From: an uncultured Bacteroidales bacterium | GTDB lineage: Bacteria > Bacteroidota > Bacteroidia > Bacteroidales > Paludibacteraceae | NCBI GenBank assembly: GCA_903929065.1 | Contig: CAIYTJ010000674.1 | Location: 1-9,011, forward strand | Reading direction: 5' to 3' | Length of the DNA: 9,011 bases | Shown here: piece by piece, positions 1-6,013 of the stretch | How positions within the stretch are numbered: the first letter of the stretch is position 1 | Layout: the number at the start of each line of letters is the position of its first letter | Made by a program: the position numbers and the translations under genes | The notes under the pieces: generated by a model | What the model was told of the DNA's origin: nothing | The model's database searches: none | Seen by the model: only the letters and a program-made list of their open reading frames with translations

Positions 1-325
1 AAACAAAGACTGAATCCATTGAATTTTTATCAGGAAAAATCATTTTTGCAGATGCAGTATCTGAACGGGTTATAAAACATGAAGTCAGATGATTTGAATA
101 ACCATTAAGCAATATTCTAAAGTTCACGGTATCACCAACACTAATAGAATCCATTCTGTATGTTCCTGCTACATCAGTAAGATACATGTTCAATCTGTCA
201 TTCGTATTGAGTCTTGGATTAGTAACAAATAAAATCTGCGGAGTATTATTAGTGGATCCGTTTAAGTCACAAGCCGTAAATGCTATGCTTATCAAGGCTA
301 TTATGCCGTAAATATATTTTCTCAT
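1..325 (-). CDS. Partial lipoprotein of unknown function (C-terminus beyond left edge)
   Basis: Reading leftward from the ATG at 325-323 gives 108 codons without a stop before the window ends, so only the N-terminal part is present. The protein begins MRKYIYGIIALISIAFTAC: a short basic start, a hydrophobic stretch, and a lipobox-like F-T-A-C with Cys19 as the expected lipidated residue. The mature part begins DLNGSTNN, a polar linker common after the lipid anchor, and continues with short alternating hydrophobic stretches that suggest beta structure. No catalytic motif is visible. It is inferred to be an envelope lipoprotein anchored by signal peptidase II processing. Asp20 right after the Cys is seen, but I do not infer inner or outer membrane placement from it because sorting rules differ in this phylum. 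The family is not recognised. The gene is separated from the tRNA gene by a terminator and probably has its own promoter. Confidence 0.8.
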   Translation of the reverse strand, partial: MRKYIYGIIALISIAFTACDLNGSTNNTPQILFVTNPRLNTNDRLNMYLTDVAGTYRMDSISVGDTVNFRILLNGYSNHLTSCFITRSDTASAKMIFPDKNSMDSVFV

Positions 326-404
326 AATTTTGAAATAATATTTTCAGAACTCTTATTGATTATTATACTAAACGTTTGAGTTTTGATTAAATTTCGTCTC
401 GTTG

Positions 405-419
405 TATATTTTAAATATA
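405..419. other. AT-only palindrome in the leader of the lipoprotein gene
   Basis: Two perfect 7-base arms (TATATTT and AAATATA) flank one central base. It lies between the candidate -7 box and the lipoprotein start codon. It could be an operator or a weak hairpin, but AT-only palindromes arise easily by chance in a region this AT-rich. Confidence 0.3.
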
Positions 420-428
420 AATCAGGCA

Positions 429-436
429 CAAAATTA
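429..436 (-). promoter_or_regulatory. Candidate -7 promoter box for the lipoprotein gene
   Basis: On the minus strand this reads TAATTTTG, a match to the Bacteroidota TAnnTTTG element, about 100 bases upstream of the lipoprotein start. The same octamer occurs in front of the tRNA gene. No convincing -33 TTTG element is seen at the usual distance, so the call is tentative. Confidence 0.4.
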
Positions 437-512
437 CAAATATTATACCAAATATCCTTTACTTTCGCTAACAAACATGAAAATAAAAGTAAAATAGCTC
501 ACATCATCCAAT

Positions 513-550
513 AAAGAAGGAGTTTACAAATATATGTAATCTCCTTTTTT
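513..550 (-). terminator. Hairpin terminator downstream of tRNA-Pro
   Basis: Arms 513-527 and 536-550 pair over 15 positions (13 Watson-Crick, one G-U, one T-T mismatch) around an 8-base loop. Read on the minus strand it starts 6 bases after the tRNA 3' end and is followed by a T-rich stretch (CTTCTTTATT). On the plus strand it ends in a run of T, so it could act in both directions, but no rightward gene enters it. It would separate the tRNA transcript from the lipoprotein gene. Confidence 0.75.
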
Positions 551-556
551 TGAATG

Positions 557-629
557 TCGGGGTGACAAGATTCGAACCTGCGACCTCTACGTCCCGAACG
601 TAGCGCGCTACCGACTGCGCCACACCCCG
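557..629 (-). tRNA. tRNA-Pro (anticodon CGG)
   Basis: The minus strand folds as a complete 73-base cloverleaf. The acceptor stem is CGGGGTG with CACCCCG and an A discriminator. The D stem is GCGC/GCGC. The anticodon stem is CTACG/CGTAG around the loop TTCGGGA, giving anticodon CGG with G at position 37, as expected for proline tRNAs. The T arm carries TTCGAAT and closes with two G-U pairs. It decodes CCG. The 3' CCA is not encoded (the bases after the discriminator are CAT), so it must be added by the CCA-adding enzyme, as is usual in this phylum. The variable loop is short. Confidence 0.97.
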
Positions 630-641
630 ATTTTTACAGTA

Positions 642-649
642 CAAAATTA
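642..649 (-). promoter_or_regulatory. Candidate -7 promoter box for tRNA-Pro
   Basis: The minus strand reads TAATTTTG, ending 13 bases before the tRNA 5' end, the right distance for a start just ahead of the tRNA. A TTTC near 671-668 lies about 18 bases further upstream and may serve as a weak -33 element. Confidence 0.5.
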
Positions 650-667
650 TTAATTTTATTTATTCTG

Positions 668-706
668 AAAAAAACTTATTCAAATAAATCAAAAAACTTA
701 TTCAAA
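668..706. repeat. Short direct repeat, 16 bases, two copies
   Basis: The sequence AAAAAACTTATTCAAA occurs at 669-684 and again at 691-706. It lies between the tRNA and the HAD phosphatase gene, which diverge. Apart from this and the two promoter boxes, the 201 bases of 630-830 hold nothing I can identify. The repeat may simply reflect A/T-rich spacer sequence. Confidence 0.5.
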
Positions 707-806
707 AATTATTTTTCGGCAACTACAAAGCTGACAAAATTGGTCGAATGTTTAAAATTATGCTGATTTGACTCTTAAAAAGTTTATTATTAACTGACAA
801 AATGAG

Positions 807-814
807 TATCTTTG
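807..814 (+). promoter_or_regulatory. -7 promoter box of the HAD-hisD-hisC run
   Basis: TATCTTTG followed by CA is a perfect TAnnTTTG element. Transcription would start near 820, leaving only about 10 bases before the ATG at 831. A clear TTTG -33 box is not present; GTTTA at 782-786 is the nearest candidate at suitable spacing. Confidence 0.6.
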
Positions 815-830
815 CATAAAATTTAACTTC

Positions 831-1553
831 ATGTTTTCAAACGAAATAGAAAAATTTCTCCGATTAAAAAAATATCCGGTTTTTGATCCGAAAGCAGTTT
901 TCTTCGATATGGATGGCGTTCTGTTCGATTCTATGAAATATCATGTTTCAGCGTGGGTTCAGGCGATGGTTGAATCAGGACTTCCCTTTACCGAGTTAGA
1001 AGGTTACATGAATGAAGGTCGCACCGGTGCTTCAACTATTGATGGTGTTTTTATGCGTGTGTACGGAAGAGAAGCTACAGAAGAAGAAAAACAAGAGATT
1101 TATAAACTGAAATCAATATATTTCGAAGCGGAAGCAAAAATTGAGCAAATTCCGTTTGTTCACGAATTATTGCTCAAAATTCAGGCTCAACACCTTGGAA
1201 TATTTTTGGTTACCGGTTCAGGACAAGCAACTTTGCTTGACAGCCTTGAAAAGCATTTTCCGGGCTTATTTATCCAGGAAAGAATGGTTACTGCCTTTGA
1301 TGTAAAGATGGGAAAACCGCATCCCGAACCTTATTTAATGGCATTGAAAAAATCAAAACTTAATCCATGGGAAGTTGTTGTGATTGAAAATGCACCTCTG
1401 GGTGTTGAATCAGCAAATGCAGCCGGATTATTTACAATTGGGGTCAATACCGGACCACTCGATCCGAAAGTACTGACAGACAGTGGCGCTAATATTGTTT
1501 TTGATGGCATGAAAGATCTTTTTGAAAATTGGAATAAAATACTAAACAGTTGA
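831..1553 (+). CDS. HAD-superfamily phosphatase / beta-phosphoglucomutase-like hydrolase
   Basis: A 240-residue subfamily IA HAD protein, expected to be cytosolic and Mg-dependent. Motif I is FFDMDGVLFDS with nucleophile Asp26 and acid/base Asp28. A helical cap domain follows at about residues 35-110. Motif II is VTGS with Thr128, motif III is Lys162 in KMGKPHPEP, and motif IV is IENAPLG with Glu186 and Asn187; lactococcal beta-phosphoglucomutase has Glu-Asp in motif IV. The start at 831 is kept because the next in-frame ATG lies inside motif I; this leaves about 20 residues before the core, more than in beta-phosphoglucomutase. The substrate cannot be read from the sequence. It lies 29 bp ahead of hisD on the same strand, so a role as histidinol-phosphate phosphatase is conceivable, but a general sugar-phosphate phosphatase is equally possible. 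Confidence 0.9.
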   Translation: MFSNEIEKFLRLKKYPVFDPKAVFFDMDGVLFDSMKYHVSAWVQAMVESGLPFTELEGYMNEGRTGASTIDGVFMRVYGREATEEEKQEIYKLKSIYFEAEAKIEQIPFVHELLLKIQAQHLGIFLVTGSGQATLLDSLEKHFPGLFIQERMVTAFDVKMGKPHPEPYLMALKKSKLNPWEVVVIENAPLGVESANAAGLFTIGVNTGPLDPKVLTDSGANIVFDGMKDLFENWNKILNS

Positions 1554-1582
1554 AGTTTACTTCAACATTTATCATTAATAAT

Positions 1583-2905
1583 ATGCAGGTAATCAAATAT
1601 CCTTCCCGTGAAGTTTGGGCTTCGCTTTTAACGCGACCTACTTTCGACAGTACATCGCTGTTTGACACGGTACAAAAAGTATTGGATGATGTTCGCAAAG
1701 GCGGCGATAAAGCTGTGAAAGACTACACCTTGCAATTTGACAAAATAAATATCGACATCATTGAAGTAAGCAAAGAAGAGATTACTGAAGCTGAAAAAAT
1801 GATTTCTGTGAATTTAAAACAGGCCATAGAAATGGCTCGCCGTAACATCTGGAAATTTCACTCCGAGCAACAACACGATTTGCCTGAAATTCAAACTTCT
1901 CCGGGTGTTTATTGCTGGCAAAAAGCGGTTGCAATTGAAAAAGTTGGGCTTTATGTTCCGGGCGGAACTGCCCCTTTGTTTTCTACAGTTTTAATGCTCG
2001 GAATTCCAGCACAAATTGCTGAATGTAAAGAAGTTATACTTTGTACGCCACCCAATAAAGAAGGGAAAATTCATCCGGCAGTATTATATGCTGCCAAAGT
2101 AGCCGGCGTTCATCGAATTTTTAAAATTGGTGGAACACAAGCCATTGCAGCCATGGCTTACGGCACTGAAACCGTTCCAAAAGTATATAAAATCTTTGGT
2201 CCCGGGAATCAATATGTAACCGCCGCCAAACAATTAGTTTCGCTTCGCGATGTAGCTATCGATATGCCGGCAGGTCCTTCCGAAGTGGAAGTTATTGCCG
2301 ACGAAACTGCAAATCCTGTTTTTGTTGCAGCCGATTTACTCTCGCAGGCTGAACACGGTGTTGACAGCCAATCCATTTTAATAACCATTTCTGATAAAAT
2401 TGTTGAACCGGTTTTAGAACAAATCGAATTACAACTTGAAAATCTTCCACGTAAGGAATTGACCCGAAAAGCACTGGAAAACAGCAAAATAATTGTTGTC
2501 AAAACACTGGAAGAAGCGGTAGAAATGACAAACGAATATGCGCCCGAACATTTGATAATTTCCACCCGGTATTTCATGGGAGTTGCTGCAAATATTGTAA
2601 ATGCTGGTTCGGTGTTTTTGGGGAATTATTCTCCTGAAAGTGCCGGCGATTATGCTTCCGGAACGAATCACACTTTACCAACAAATGGCTATGCAAAAGC
2701 TTATAACGGTGTAAATCTGGATAGCTTTATCCGGAAAATCACTTTTCAGCAAATCACTCAGGAAGGTTTAACAAATCTGAGTAATGCCATTATTTTAATG
2801 GCTGAAAATGAAGAATTAGTTGGTCATAGCAATGCAGTGAAAGTCAGGTTAAATGAAGAAAGAGAAAGAGATTTGGAAGTGCGTGAAAGCAGACACCCGA
2901 GATAA
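1583..2905 (+). CDS. hisD: Histidinol dehydrogenase
   Basis: HisD oxidises L-histidinol to L-histidine in two NAD-dependent steps, using zinc, in the cytosol. The protein has 440 residues from the ATG at 1583. An in-frame TTG at 1550 would add 11 residues and overlap the preceding gene, and is less likely. The residues known from the E. coli enzyme are all present at a constant offset of four: zinc ligands Gln255, His258, Asp356 and His415, and catalytic Glu322 and His323 in APEHL. The GPGN motif is at 206-209, and the family signature around DMPAGPSEVEV runs into the zinc-ligand segment. The constant offset also supports the chosen start. The C-terminus runs about 10 residues past the E. coli end in a charged tail (EERERDLEVRESRHPR). 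It follows the HAD gene by 29 bp and precedes hisC by 100 bp. Confidence 0.97.
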   Translation: MQVIKYPSREVWASLLTRPTFDSTSLFDTVQKVLDDVRKGGDKAVKDYTLQFDKINIDIIEVSKEEITEAEKMISVNLKQAIEMARRNIWKFHSEQQHDLPEIQTSPGVYCWQKAVAIEKVGLYVPGGTAPLFSTVLMLGIPAQIAECKEVILCTPPNKEGKIHPAVLYAAKVAGVHRIFKIGGTQAIAAMAYGTETVPKVYKIFGPGNQYVTAAKQLVSLRDVAIDMPAGPSEVEVIADETANPVFVAADLLSQAEHGVDSQSILITISDKIVEPVLEQIELQLENLPRKELTRKALENSKIIVVKTLEEAVEMTNEYAPEHLIISTRYFMGVAANIVNAGSVFLGNYSPESAGDYASGTNHTLPTNGYAKAYNGVNLDSFIRKITFQQITQEGLTNLSNAIILMAENEELVGHSNAVKVRLNEERERDLEVRESRHPR

Positions 2906-2909
2906 TTGA

Positions 2910-2926
2910 CAGTTATCAGTTATCAG
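2910..2926. repeat. Heptamer tandem repeat (CAGTTAT) just after hisD
   Basis: CAGTTAT occurs twice in tandem, followed by a partial third copy (CAG), starting 5 bases after the hisD stop codon. It belongs with the second repeat block further along in the hisD-hisC gap. Confidence 0.6.
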
Positions 2927-2946
2927 CCTGCATTATTTTTCATTAC

Positions 2947-2998
2947 CAAATATCGTGAGCAAAGCGAACAAATAACGTGAGCGAAGCGAACAAATATC
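2947..2998. repeat. 22-base tandem repeat in the hisD-hisC gap
   Basis: Two adjacent 22-base units, 2947-2968 and 2969-2990, both start CAAATA and end GCGAA and differ at two positions. A partial third copy (CAAATATC) ends at 2998, 7 bases before the hisC ATG. The core reads CGTGAGCGAAGCGAA. It is not self-complementary, so it does not form a hairpin terminator. It is more GC-rich than the surrounding spacer and resembles dispersed intergenic repeats more than a regulatory leader. Confidence 0.75.
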
Positions 2999-3005
2999 AA
3001 TTAAG

Positions 3006-4055
3006 ATGAATTTAGACAAGTTATTAAGAGCAAATATACGTTCACTCCAGCCTTATTCTTCGGCTCGTGATGAGTTTAAAGGTGAGGCTTCGGTGTATCT
3101 GGATGCCAATGAAAATCCATATAATTCACCTTTCAATCGTTATCCAGATCCGTTGCAATGGAAACTGAAAAAACAAATTTCTAACATTAAGCAAGTAGTG
3201 ACCGAAAATATTTTTCTTGGAAACGGAAGCGATGAGCCGATAGATTTAATGTATCGTGCCTTTTGCGAACCGAGAATTGATAATGTAGTTGCCATTGAAC
3301 CAACTTACGGCATGTATAAGGTTTGCGCCAATATTAATGACGTGGAATACAGAAAGGTTTTGTTGGATGAAAACTTTGATTTTAAAGCCTATGATTTGCT
3401 AGCAGCATGTGATGAAAATACTAAATTAATCTGGCTTTGCTCACCGAATAATCCAACCGGAAACAGCTTGAACCGCGGCGAAATAATTAAAATTCTTAGC
3501 AAATTTGAAGGTATTGTAATATTGGACGAAGCTTATATTGATTTTGCTTCTGAAAAGAGCTTTACTGAAGAATTAGCACATTTTCCAAACCTGGTGATCT
3601 TGCAAACTCTTTCAAAGGCCTGGGGAAGTGCCGCCATCCGTCTTGGAATGGCTTATGCATCGACTGAAATAATCAGAATTTTGAATAAAATAAAATATCC
3701 GTACAACATAAATATTCTCACTCAGGAACAGGCACTTAAAGCAGTTCAAAACGCTGAAGAAGTTAACAATTGGGTTAAAATTCTTCTTAAAGAAAAAAAA
3801 GTATTAATTAACGCTTTAAAACAACTGTCAATCGTACAAAAGATTTATCCGAGTGATTCAAATTTTGTTTTGGTGAAAGTGAATGACGCTAATGCCACAT
3901 ACAACTATTTGGTTGACAAAGGAATAATCATTCGAAACCGTTCTTCAGTTTCATTGTGTCTTAGTTGTTTGCGAATAACTGTTGGAACGCCTGAGGAAAA
4001 CCGGATTTTAATCAAAGCTCTGGAAGAAATCCAATTGTTTTTACATAAAATTTAA
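3006..4055 (+). CDS. hisC: Histidinol-phosphate aminotransferase
   Basis: A 349-residue fold-type I PLP enzyme that transfers an amino group from glutamate to imidazole-acetol phosphate, giving L-histidinol phosphate. Visible motifs in order: DANENPY at 33-39, typical of HisC; GNGSDE at 72-77, which contacts the cofactor phosphate; SPNNPTG at 146-152; DEAYIDF starting at Asp174 with Tyr177; and SKAWGSAAIR with the Schiff-base Lys204 and Arg212. Asp174, Tyr177, Lys204 and Arg212 match E. coli Asp184, Tyr187, Lys214 and Arg222 at one constant offset. The active-site segment reads SKAWGSAA where many relatives have SKAFGLAG. It follows hisD on the same strand after a 100-bp gap filled with repeats and is probably cotranscribed. 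Related aromatic aminotransferases share the fold, but the hisD neighbour supports HisC. Confidence 0.95.
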   Translation: MNLDKLLRANIRSLQPYSSARDEFKGEASVYLDANENPYNSPFNRYPDPLQWKLKKQISNIKQVVTENIFLGNGSDEPIDLMYRAFCEPRIDNVVAIEPTYGMYKVCANINDVEYRKVLLDENFDFKAYDLLAACDENTKLIWLCSPNNPTGNSLNRGEIIKILSKFEGIVILDEAYIDFASEKSFTEELAHFPNLVILQTLSKAWGSAAIRLGMAYASTEIIRILNKIKYPYNINILTQEQALKAVQNAEEVNNWVKILLKEKKVLINALKQLSIVQKIYPSDSNFVLVKVNDANATYNYLVDKGIIIRNRSSVSLCLSCLRITVGTPEENRILIKALEEIQLFLHKI

Positions 4056-4087
4056 AGCAAACTATTTCACAGAATTTAAAAATTGTG

Positions 4088-4095
4088 TATTTTTG
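4088..4095 (+). promoter_or_regulatory. -7 promoter box of the MaoC-AKR gene pair
   Basis: TATTTTTG followed by CA is a TAnnTTTG element. A TTTC at 4065-4068 sits 19 bases upstream at the expected -33 spacing. Transcription would start near 4101, giving a leader of about 50 bases. Confidence 0.6.
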
Positions 4096-4113
4096 CACAA
4101 AATCTAACAAAAT

Positions 4114-4130
4114 GTGCAGACATACTGCAC
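4114..4130. promoter_or_regulatory. Operator-like palindrome / small hairpin in the MaoC-AKR leader
   Basis: GTGCAG and CTGCAC form a perfect 6-base inverted repeat around a 5-base spacer, just downstream of the expected transcription start and 22 bases before the start codon. It could be a repressor site or a small mRNA hairpin. It has no T tract, so it is not a terminator. Confidence 0.45.
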
Positions 4131-4152
4131 TTAAACTTTCAGTTTTCAAAAA

Positions 4153-4617
4153 ATGAGTAAAATAAAAATTAATAGTTTCACTGATTTAGAACAATTCACC
4201 GGAAAGGAAATTGGCGTTTCGGATTATATTACAATTTCGCAAGATCAAATTAACATGTTTGCAGATGCAACACTGGATCATCAATGGATTCATGTGGATA
4301 CCGAGCGGGCAAAAACAGAAAGTCCCTTCAAGTCAACCATTGCCCACGGATATTTGAATATTTCTGTTCTACCATACCTTTGGGAACAAATTGTGGAAGT
4401 AAATAACTCGAAACTGACTGTAAACTATGGCATTGAAAGCCTTCGTTTTAACCAACCGGTTTTGGTAAACAGCCAGGTACGCGTCAGGGCAAAATTAAAA
4501 TCATTGAAAAATCTGAGAGGAATTTCAAAAGCCGAGATTGATGTTGTTATGGAAATAAAGGACAATGTGAAATCAGCTTTGGAAGGTACCATTGTATTTT
4601 TATATCATTTCATTTAA
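4153..4617 (+). CDS. MaoC-like (R)-specific enoyl-CoA hydratase, single hotdog domain
   Basis: A 154-residue protein with one hotdog fold. The hydratase motif is at residues 36-49 (FADATLDHQWIHVD): Asp42 and His47 have the D-x4-H spacing of the catalytic pair, and TIAHGYL follows as in the Rv0130/NodN-like MaoC group. Members add water to trans-2-enoyl-CoA to give (R)-3-hydroxyacyl-CoA, and act as dimers in the cytosol. The residue before the catalytic Asp is Leu41, where this group usually has Gly. The acyl-chain preference cannot be read from the sequence. It is the first gene of a pair with an aldo/keto reductase 13 bp downstream, and has its own promoter. It could also act on non-CoA enoyl compounds. 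Confidence 0.9.
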   Translation: MSKIKINSFTDLEQFTGKEIGVSDYITISQDQINMFADATLDHQWIHVDTERAKTESPFKSTIAHGYLNISVLPYLWEQIVEVNNSKLTVNYGIESLRFNQPVLVNSQVRVRAKLKSLKNLRGISKAEIDVVMEIKDNVKSALEGTIVFLYHFI

Positions 4618-4630
4618 TAAAACCTGAACT

Positions 4631-5611
4631 ATGAAGCTTCGTAAATTAGGAAATACGGGAATTCATTTATCGGCAATTGGGTTAGGTTGTATGGGAATGA
4701 GCCATGCTTATGGCGAACCAAACGATGAAGAATCAATTGCAACACTTGAAAAATCGCTGGAAATTGGAATCAATTTTTGGGATACCGCAGATATTTACGG
4801 AGCAGGTAAAAATGAAGAATTAATTTCAAAAGTACTAAAACCAAACCGGGATAAAATTTTTCTTGCTACGAAGTTCGGGTTTATACCAAACGGAAGCAAT
4901 AACAATTTTGATGCGTCACCCAGGCATATGCGTGAAGCTGTAGAAAACAGTTTAAGAAGGTTGAAAACCGATGTGATTGATTTATATTACGCTCACCGAA
5001 TTGATCCGAATGTACCTGTAGAAGAAACTGTTGACGCAATGGCAGATTTGGTAAAAGAAGGCAAAGTACGATTTTTGGGTTTGTCCGAAGCTTCTGCAAA
5101 CTCGTTGCGCAGAGCCTGTAAGATTCATCCAATCACCGCATTGCAAAGCGAATATTCACTCCTTACCCGTGATGTAGAAGCAGAAATACTTCCAACATGC
5201 CGCGAACTGGGAATTACATTTGTTCCATTCAGTCCGCTGGCCCGGGGACTAATGACAAATACACTGGATTTGACTAGCTTAAAAGAAGGAGATTTTAGAA
5301 CAACTCTGCCGCGTTATACATCCGATCATGCTGAAAATAATCAGAAACTGGCAAATGCTTTTGCTGAAATTGCAAACAGAAAAGAATGCAAACCTTCACA
5401 ATTAGCGCTTGCGTGGGTGTTGGCACAGGGCTATGATATTATTCCTATTCCCGGAACTAAACGCAGAACGTATTTGTTGGAGAATGCCGGTGCTGTTGAT
5501 ATTGTACTGAATAATAACGATTTGTCGGAAATTGAAAAACTGCTGACTACATACCCCAATATTGGTGACCGTTATAACGAGCACAATAAAAAACTGGTTG
5601 ATAAAAATTAG
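4631..5611 (+). CDS. Aldo/keto reductase, NADP(H)-dependent
   Basis: A 326-residue (beta/alpha)8 oxidoreductase, the usual length for the family, expected in the cytosol. The catalytic tetrad is Asp51 and Tyr56 in FWDTADIYG, Lys81 in ATKFGF, and His122 in YYAHRID. The N-terminal LGLGCMGMSHAYG and the His context resemble the YajO/IolS/AKR13 group of non-sugar-specific reductases. GTKRR at 275-279 is the segment that usually binds the NADPH phosphate. Members reduce aldehydes or ketones to alcohols; the substrate cannot be assigned. The gene follows the MaoC-like hydratase by 13 bp and is followed by a terminator, so the two probably form one transcript. A joint role in handling hydroxy or oxo acyl compounds is inference only. 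Confidence 0.95.
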   Translation: MKLRKLGNTGIHLSAIGLGCMGMSHAYGEPNDEESIATLEKSLEIGINFWDTADIYGAGKNEELISKVLKPNRDKIFLATKFGFIPNGSNNNFDASPRHMREAVENSLRRLKTDVIDLYYAHRIDPNVPVEETVDAMADLVKEGKVRFLGLSEASANSLRRACKIHPITALQSEYSLLTRDVEAEILPTCRELGITFVPFSPLARGLMTNTLDLTSLKEGDFRTTLPRYTSDHAENNQKLANAFAEIANRKECKPSQLALAWVLAQGYDIIPIPGTKRRTYLLENAGAVDIVLNNNDLSEIEKLLTTYPNIGDRYNEHNKKLVDKN

Positions 5612-5632
5612 AATTCCTGAAATATTATACAA

Positions 5633-5675
5633 GAAACCGCACTTTGAATGTCAGAAGTGTGGTTTTCTGTTTTAA
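5633..5675 (+). terminator. Intrinsic terminator after the aldo/keto reductase gene
   Basis: Arms 5634-5644 (AAACCGCACTT) and 5655-5665 (AAGTGTGGTTT) pair over 11 bases with one G-U, around a 10-base loop, and are followed by the T-rich TCTGTTTTA. It begins 22 bases after the stop codon and closes the MaoC-AKR unit. Confidence 0.85.
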
Positions 5676-5744
5676 ATATCTCTAAAAATATCTATGAGCA
5701 GACTATTTTGAAATATAAAGCCATCAAATTCTAAAATTAAATTG

Positions 5745-5752
5745 TATTTTTA
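5745..5752 (+). promoter_or_regulatory. Weak candidate -7 box for tatAC
   Basis: TATTTTTA differs from TAnnTTTG only at the last base. Its context (ATTGTATTTTTACAC) resembles the promoter box in front of the MaoC gene. It lies 45 bases ahead of the tatA ATG. A promoter is expected here because a terminator lies just upstream, but the match is imperfect and no -33 element is clear. Confidence 0.35.
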
Positions 5753-5797
5753 CACCACATTTTCTCAAAAAAATTAAAACCAAATAAAACAATAGTT

Positions 5798-6013
5798 ATG
5801 AACCACTTATTATTTATAGATGCACCGGTAATTATAGTAGTTGCATTGATTTTCTTATTGTTATTCGGAGGGAAAAAGATTCCTGAATTAATGAAAGGAC
5901 TTGGAAAAGGAGTTAAAAGCTTCAAAGAAGGTATGGCCGATATTGAAGAAGAAATAAAAAAAGAGCCTCACACTGAAGAAAAGAAAGATATAACCAAGAA
6001 AAAAGATGAGTGA
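5798..6013 (+). CDS. tatA: Sec-independent translocase subunit TatA/E
   Basis: A 71-residue single-span membrane protein that oligomerises to let folded twin-arginine proteins cross the inner membrane. The N-terminal membrane segment covers about residues 9-23. It is followed by the hinge FGGKKIPEL at 23-31, an amphipathic helix with Gly34, Gly36 and Phe42 (GLGKGVKSFKEG), and a charged tail rich in Lys and Glu. This order and length are typical of TatA. There is no separate tatB gene here, in line with minimal TatAC systems in which TatA also covers the TatB role. The last 8 bases overlap the start of tatC, so the two are translationally coupled. Confidence 0.95.
   Translation: MNHLLFIDAPVIIVVALIFLLLFGGKKIPELMKGLGKGVKSFKEGMADIEEEIKKEPHTEEKKDITKKKDE

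Noticed and set aside
557..629. tRNA as an integration (att) site
   Set aside because: No integrase gene and no second copy of the tRNA 3' end was seen in the window.
630..830. Histidine leader peptide, T-box or riboswitch ahead of the HAD-hisD-hisC run
   Set aside because: There is no run of histidine codons, no T-box core sequence and no terminator hairpin. The predicted leader is only about 10 bases.
1550..1582. Upstream TTG start for hisD adding 11 residues
   Set aside because: It overlaps the preceding gene and adds unconserved residues. With the ATG at 1583 all six known catalytic and zinc residues sit at one constant offset from the E. coli enzyme.
2209..2671. Minus-strand open frames inside hisD
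   Set aside because: They overlap a well-conserved gene, overlap each other in different frames, and show no recognisable domain or start context.
2947..2998. Possible CRISPR array or terminator in the hisD-hisC gap
   Set aside because: The units are directly adjacent with no spacers, and they are not self-complementary and lack a T tract.
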